Source of the DNA: Brachypodium distachyon | Taxonomy: Eukaryota; Streptophyta; Magnoliopsida; Poales; Poaceae | Direction: 5' to 3' | Length of the DNA stretch: 64,000 nt | NCBI RefSeq assembly: GCF_000005505.3 | Contig: NC_016134.3 | Span: 4,030,001 to 4,094,000 of the forward strand | Shown here: in pieces, positions 57,905 to 64,000 of the stretch | Layout: every line of letters begins with the position of its first letter | Numbering within the stretch: position 1 is the stretch's first letter | Notes under the pieces: generated by a model | Told to the model about the DNA's origin: nothing | The model's database searches: none | Seen by the model: only the letters and a program-made list of their open reading frames with translations | Translations under genes and position numbers: made by a program

Positions 57905-58748
57905 CTGCAAAGCAATGCTGTCCAAGAAATTATCTATCTATGTGGCATTGTATGGTTTTATAGGTGCACCTTCAGGCTTCAGCATATGCTTTTATTGTAG
58001 TTGTAATAAAGGAAGTTAAATGCAAACGTTCTGGTATGGTACTACCTGCAATTTGTATTTCATTGCATTGCAGCAAACACAACGTAGTACTCCATGAGCC
58101 ACACAGAACATGATTGTATTAGTTGTATGTTTACGAACTTAGTAATTTGCCTGTGGAACTGCACTCTACTACAGTTTACTTGGTAACATTACATATAACC
58201 GACTAGTTGTAAACATAACATTTTCAGCATTACCATTTAACAAATGCTGAAAAATATACGAGTGAAGGCAAATATGTATTTTCAAAAATTTCAAAAAACA
58301 AATTAGGAAACAGAAGCTTTGCACCAACTGAGGATGCATACGGCTGCTTTAAGTTTGAGATCTAAATGATGTAAAATTATATTGGCACACAGAGTTTAAA
58401 AAGTTTTGCCCAATACGTTACTTGTTTGGGCACCACAAGTATGGATGTGCAAGATCTTTTACTTGAAGCAGGAATGCAGGATCCAAATTCTTGACTTAGC
58501 AAGAGCAGTTGGTTGAGAAACTCAGGTTGCATTTGCACATGATATGTTTCTTCTTCTCGAAAATGTGTATGCTTGCAGACATGTACAGCTTCTTTTATGA
58601 ATATATAAAATATTAGCAGCCAAGTAAATAGCATACCACAGGTTCAATGTCACCGATCACCACTCAACTATGTAAGTGTAAACTATAGCTCTATGTTCTC
58701 TATAATCTATTAAGAACTGATCAATGGTATTGCCTTGCCAGTGTTTCT
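57905..58748. other. Convergent 3' region between the P450 and CBP60-like genes
   Basis: AT-rich sequence shared by the 3' untranslated regions of two convergent genes. An AATAAA-like signal is seen at about 58004 (TAATAAAGG). The minus-strand open frame at 58377-58634 has no recognised domain. Confidence 0.5.
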
Positions 58749-61700
58749 TCACACAGCTGGTTCTGCTGACAATAGTAGCGTCTCATGACAGTCTCTCTCA
58801 ACAAAGCTGCTGTGCCTCGAGTAAATAGGAAGATCAGCTAAAGCGCTCAAAGCGGGAAACGATACATCGAATTGAGTGACCGAAGGATCTGCAAAAGGAA
58901 GTATCGGTCAGTTTTGAGCTTGTTATAGGGATTTGCAGTACACAATAATGCATACTACTAGCCTACTATAGCCTACTCACGAAACAACTTATAGCTTCCT
59001 GGGTCTTAACAATAACCTAGGCAGTTGTTGACCACATCACTACAGGGAAAACAAACTGAGAAAATGCAAAAGCTTTGCGCATCGATGTATTGAACAGAAA
59101 AAATGCTAGAGGAGGACACCCGGTACTCCATAGAGAAGATAAAAATACTATTCAGTGGCGCCTCCTTGGTGTTGCTCTTCTAATACACAATGACACAAAT
59201 TTAGATGTGGGTTTAAGAGAGTGAAAAAAAAACTAATTAGTGTCGGCAGTCATTACCATTATTTGCAAAAGGCACATCGTAAGCATCATGGCCCATTGTC
59301 AAGGATGCTTGCCTCAATAACACTGATCCTGTTATTTCTTTTGCAACAGTAGTCGGGCAATGGAGTGTCACTGAACCTGCTATGTCATTTGCAGCAGTGT
59401 TCACACAATGTTGTTCAGTGTCAGCATCCAGGCAGAAGCTGAAGTCAAAAGATGCTTCCTGGGATATTATGATTAGCAAAATGATATCAGATGAAAGGTA
59501 TATATAGATAAAATGCTACATGACTGGTAAACTGGCCACCGGTGTAGGTAGTAGAAAACCAGGAGATATTCATATCGTCTGAGAAAAAAGTAGATATTCA
59601 TATTATATTCCATTTGTAGGACTTTTATCTTCTTTTTTTGAGAGAGAAAAGGCAAGAACTCTGACATGCATTAAGAAGAACTTAAAGAAAACAGAGGTTA
59701 AAGATGGTTAAAGATCCAGCAACTAAAAGGGAGCTGCAATGAACTACTCCCTCCGATCCATATTAATTGTCGAAATATTACATGTATCTAGACGTTTTTT
59801 AGGCATAGATACATACATATTTGGGCAAATTTGAGACAATTAATATGGATCGGAGGGAGTACATCACAATTCGCATGAAAATGAAAATAGCACCATTCAA
59901 GTTTAATATGCTGTTTTTAAGTAAATAGAGAAAAGTAATAAGAAATGATCTACATATATGAATCAAGGCTTGCTCAAAGGAAAACTTCTCTGATACTTCC
60001 TAGCTGTACAATAACAGGATAATTCTAGACCACCCTCAAAAAAGAACCAAATAATATTTAACAGAGATACACACTAATTAGTTGTTTGGTTCTGGCACAG
60101 TGGCACCTGAGTAAATTGTGAAATACTTCAAATTTACTTTGAAGGATAAGGAACTATCTGTATTTTAGTTGCATTAATAAATATATTTTTGAGGAACCTT
60201 ACATCTTCATTTTGCGTCACTCGAATGGATCCAACCCTTTTTAATGTGCACTGCTTGGAATGACTGCCAGCGGTACCTTGCTGATGATCGGTTTCATGGA
60301 CAATTCTCTCTGAAAAATCTAAGTTTTCATGTACATTAACCACTTCAGTTACTTGATTGTGAAGTTATTATACTATTGTCAGAAAGATGAAACAGATATG
60401 TAGACTATTACTCTGTTCACTGATATGCCCTTCCACAAATTTAGGCTCCAGTATGCTTGATCCAGTGTAGGTACCCTGGTCGACTGCTCTTGGTTTGCCA
60501 TTATCCATTTCATAATCAGGTTGACGGCAAGTCAGGTTTTCATACGCAACTTTGCTCCATTGTCTCACCCGTTCCTGCAAAGGCGAACCAAGAAAAGAAT
60601 ATATAGCTTTCAGTGTGCACTTGAACAAGTGTCTGCTGCAAAGCAAGAGCAACAGCTATTGCAACTTCCTGCAAAACAAATTTGGAACTTCATATACCCG
60701 TATTATCTGTGCATATTACAAAATATACTGAGATAGGGAGTGATGATTGGATTATTGATTGCCAAATGTCTCTGGTTGCTTGACCTTTTGTTGAAATCAA
60801 GTTGAAAAAAAAAAGGTTTTGAAAATGTTATAATTTTGTGTCAAAAAACAAATGTATGATCCAGAATAAAACATATGTATTTCTCTACTTTGCACTGAGC
60901 TGTAAGCTGTTGTGTGAAAAATGATTAGGTACTCTGTTCTTTAATTATGTTGTCATTTGACACAAGTTGGATGACTCATAAATGCTAAACAGCTTTTATG
61001 TGTGCACCAATCATGCAGAGGCCATAAAGTAATAAAGTGTCCCCCCTTATCTAAACACAGAGCTCTGATATTAGAGGGACACCTGCCAAGTCTTATTGAG
61101 ACCATCAAACGGGGTGTAATAGTCACCCAGTGTCACTCCAACAATCTGATAGAAAGAATTGAAGAAAAGGATAGCATTATGGCCTTCCGCGGCGAAAGAG
61201 TATATCTCCTTTCCAGGATCACACAACTTAGCATGATCAATGATTGTCGTCCAACCTAACTCTGTGGCCTTGTGGAGAATCTGAATGCAGGAAGAACGAA
61301 AGTAACTTGTTATAGTAGTCAATATTGAAATGAGCAAAATATACACTTGAATTCTTGTCTTACTTTGCGCAGCGCGTGTTCATCCTTATAATAAAATCTC
61401 AAGAAGTCTTTCACACAGAAGATTCTACTCCCTTTCAGTGCCTCATGCAAGACACCATCCTTTGAAATTTTCTTTAAGCGCCATAAATCATCATCCAATG
61501 ATGGAGTGACATGCTTTTTAGATCCTACGAGCAAATGAAACAGCTTGGTCACTATGTTGCTAGTGCAACATATTTAAGGCAACACAACTGAAAAAATTGA
61601 AATCCATGGCTACCTTCTCCACGGCGATCTTTCACCGTGAAAGGCTCAGTTATGCCTTCCTGGACTCGTTCACTGAGCTCGCCAACAACCATTACCCCTA

Positions 61701-63549
61701 GCCTGAACTTACCACTCCTCGTGAACTTGGAATTATCGATGAAAGTAGCGTCACGGAGGTTGGCCTCGCCATTCTTGAGGCTAAGATCCAGCTCTCCTGT
61801 CAGCACTGCCCCAACTTTGTCCCGTGGACGCACAATATGTCTGATGAAATCCTCCGATGTCCAGTATTCTTTATCGTCTCTGTTGAAGTCGCCGTCAAGA
61901 ACAACTACTTTTATTCTGGCAGAAAGAAGGTGTATATTGTTCCCTTGTTGGTTGTCCTCCTCAAGGGATATCTTGAGAGAGTCTCCATTTACCGCACAGA
62001 TGCCCTTCTTTGTGAAAACTTCATTGCTCAAGCCATTCGTGAATTTAAGCTTGTATCTTGTAGGTCGGTTTGGGTCAACGACCATTCTGCAGAAACTGTG
62101 TAACACAGCACACAGGAGCGATGATTGGATTAGTGATTCAACACTAGGAAAAGCAAGTACTTATGTGTAGAGAAAAAGAAAAGTAGTACTGGCGATGCTG
62201 AAAATGTTACCTAGGAGCGCTGCTAAAGAAGCCTGTAAGTGCTTTAGTCACCTCTTCTGGTATCTGCCAAAAGGAAGAGGAAAACTTTGAGGATCGGCAT
62301 GTCAGTAAGACTTGTGAGATTAACGAAATAACAAAAGTTGGTCATAGGAGATGAGACTACTGCTTCTATACTACATCACAGATATCGATTGTACCATATA
62401 GGATAAATTAATTCCACTACATAACATGTATCCATGATAAAATGGCAGCCCGAATCAGATTTAGCAGTATCACTACATTGCACCACAGTTGCTGACAAAA
62501 AATAGCACAAAATGATAAGTTAAACAGATTTATATCATGATTTCAGCTCCAAAATCTGAAACGATGTGGTACAAAAAATTCAAAACTAGTTCAACCTATC
62601 ATTTGTAACAAACATGGCTAACCTCTGAATTTACATTGTAACAACCTATCATTGGTATTCCTGGTCTTGAATCTTTTAAATGTGGATATGATCCTCAGAC
62701 CCAACCTTGGTATCCCGATAATTGTCCATGAAAAACAATAAACAGGCCAAATCTTGATGTGCCATGAAGAACAAATTTTTTTTATCAATATCGGAAGTAA
62801 AGAGTCCCGTCTGAACAACATTTCACAGATTGGTATCAAGTACTCTCTAGTTTGTCCTTCAAGATGGTTCAGTAACAGCTTTTTTTTTTAATTCAATAGT
62901 CAAGAATATCAGATGTAGAGCTCTGGGTGCCTAAATTTCCTTTTTTGTTTTGTTTCAGGTCAACAGATTCAGCAAACCAATTGGTGCATTCACAAGCTAC
63001 ATGTGCCAATATGTGTCGAACTAGAAACACCATGAACGGCAACCATTAAGATTTACCGCCAAAAAAAGCAAAAACTAAAAGAATTAAGCAGGAGTTGTTT
63101 AGGTTGTCACCATTCTGATAGGTTGCATATTACTTTAAGCTTTCTAGACAGTTGAATATTTCCAAATCTGAAGTTGCAAGCAAAATTTTCAATTTTCTTT
63201 CTATTCCAACAATAGGCTTGAATGATGATGCGGAACAACAATTGCTCAAGCATCCAAGCTATATCCGAAACAATCAGGTTCATGTGAGTTCCGGATTAGA
63301 TTACCCGGCTAATCGCGGACTCGAGCGCGGCCTCCAGCCTCCGCACGACGCCCCCGGCGAGCTCCTCCAGGTGCCTGCAACCCCTTACCTCTCTGCGCCC
63401 AAACGCGCAAACAGTTATTAATGGATGCCCCTGGCAACGCAAAGCGGAGAAGAGGAGGAGGGAACTCACAGGTCGAAGGACCGGCACCGCTTCTTCAGCG
63501 CCGGCGAACGCGAAGCCGCGCCGCCGTCCAGCGGCCGCTTCGCCGTCAT
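58749..63549 (-). CDS. CBP60-family calmodulin-binding protein, ten exons (548 aa)
   Basis: Nuclear DNA-binding protein of the plant CBP60 family (relatives include CBP60g and SARD1, regulators of salicylic-acid immunity; the role of this member is unknown). Exons on the minus strand: 63470-63549, 63305-63374, 62211-62263, 61614-62086, 61364-61524, 61083-61280, 60412-60574, 60203-60309, 59257-59458, 58749-58888. Every join is GT-AG and in phase. Residues about 69-345 form the conserved Calmodulin_bind block (FTNGLSNEVFTKKGI, RRGEGSKKHVTPSLDDDLWRL joined across an intron, KATELGWTTIIDHAKLC). The N-terminus is short, with a basic cluster (ALKKRCRSFDL) suiting nuclear import. The C-terminal third is variable, as is usual in the family. 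It shows no lesions and is probably a flanking housekeeping or immunity gene, not part of the metabolic cluster. Confidence 0.92.
59747..59859. mobile_element. Near-perfect Stowaway MITE in a CBP60 intron
   Basis: 113 bp with ends CTCCCTCCGATCCATATTAA and its exact complement, flanked by TA. It is the best-preserved Stowaway copy in the window and so probably the youngest. Confidence 0.9.
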
Positions 63550-63697
63550 GGGAGTGATGGGACGCTGTGCTGCTGCTGCAGCCTGCGCGCAGCCACGGCT
63601 GGTCAACGAGAGCTCTTGCTCCCTCGGTTTAGTCCGTGTGGGGCAGTGTTGCAGCTGCTAGCAGGCAGTGTGTTGGTGGCTTCGTGCGCCGTGAGCG

Positions 63698-63705
63698 TAT
63701 ATAAT
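63698..63705 (-). promoter_or_regulatory. Candidate TATA box of the CBP60-like gene
   Basis: ATTATATA on the minus strand, about 150 bp upstream of the ATG, leaving a GC-rich leader of ordinary length. Confidence 0.45.
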
Positions 63706-64000
63706 GGGGATTTGGGGGAAGATGGGAAAAGTAGCGCCGTTTTCCTCGATCGCCTATAGTGCTACGTGTGCTAGAACGAGGAGAAGATTCCTTCCAACAA
63801 AAAAGGTTTCAGAGAGAGGTTAACTTTCAGTGACCATAGCACAGGTGTCAGGTTTTGGGAGTGTTGAGCGTTTCTTTATCGTCCTTGGAAAGGAATGATA
63901 CGGAGATACGATACGACCGCACGACATTTCACAGGGCAAGGTTTATCTTTGGGAGTAGTCAACAAGAGGCGAAGGGGCATTTCACAGGGCAATTTCCAGT
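63706..64000. other. Right edge, upstream of CBP60
   Basis: Short promoter-side sequence. A segment reading CATTTCACAGGGCAA occurs twice (about 63925 and 63978). No gene recognised. Confidence 0.4.

Noticed and set aside
61637..62170. 177-codon plus-strand frame
   Set aside because: Antisense shadow of CBP60 exon 4.
58749..63549. CBP60-like gene as the regulator of the terpenoid cluster
   Set aside because: Attractive because CBP60 proteins control defence, but only adjacency supports it; kept as a flanking gene.

Overview
The window is a piece of a nuclear plant genome, almost certainly from a grass and probably a Pooideae-like one. The evidence is the GC-rich first exons next to AT-rich introns, the many Stowaway and Tourist MITEs with grass-type ends, Ty3, LINE and Copia-like remnants, and the gene families present. 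The species cannot be determined from the sequence alone. All gene models below were built by hand from open frames, GT-AG boundaries and phase.

Layout: (1) 0.7-5.0 kb, minus strand: a CYP87-type cytochrome P450 cut by the left edge, with its haem-binding exons outside the window. (2) 5.9-7.7 kb, plus: an intact two-exon CYP71-clan P450 of 520 aa. (3) 7.7-18 kb: MITEs, an inverted-repeat cluster, the promoter and first exon of a dead terpene synthase, a possible solo LTR, a 5'-truncated LINE with a 16-bp target-site duplication, a foldback element and an unexplained GC-rich island. (4) 18.4-20.0 kb, minus: a single-exon DUF247 gene with a 93-bp tandem duplication. (5) 22.4-26.0 kb, minus: an intact seven-exon terpene synthase (TPS-1) whose first exon carries an in-frame 154-bp hAT-like MITE. 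(6) 27.7-33.5 kb, minus: a close paralogue (TPS-2) without that MITE but with two 1-bp deletions and a GC splice donor. (7) 36.5-41.6 kb: a partial, broken duplicate of the second CYP71-clan P450, swollen by transposons. (8) 41.6-52.7 kb: a decayed Ty3/gypsy element lacking its 5' LTR and containing a nested insertion. (9) 54.3-57.9 kb, plus: an intact three-exon CYP71-clan P450 of 520 aa. (10) 58.7-63.5 kb, minus: a ten-exon CBP60 calmodulin-binding transcription-factor-like gene.

Taken together, sesquiterpene-type synthases (one intact, one pseudogene, one relic) lie within about 57 kb of two intact CYP71-clan P450s, a pseudogene of one of them and a CYP87-like P450. This is the composition of a plant terpenoid gene cluster in which a synthase makes a hydrocarbon scaffold and P450s oxidise it. 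Co-function is inferred from proximity and family only. The most unusual observation is the MITE inside TPS-1 exon 1. It keeps the frame and adds 54 residues with no acidic residue, so it could give an otherwise cytosolic enzyme an organelle-targeting-like N-terminus, or be removed as a GC-AG intron.
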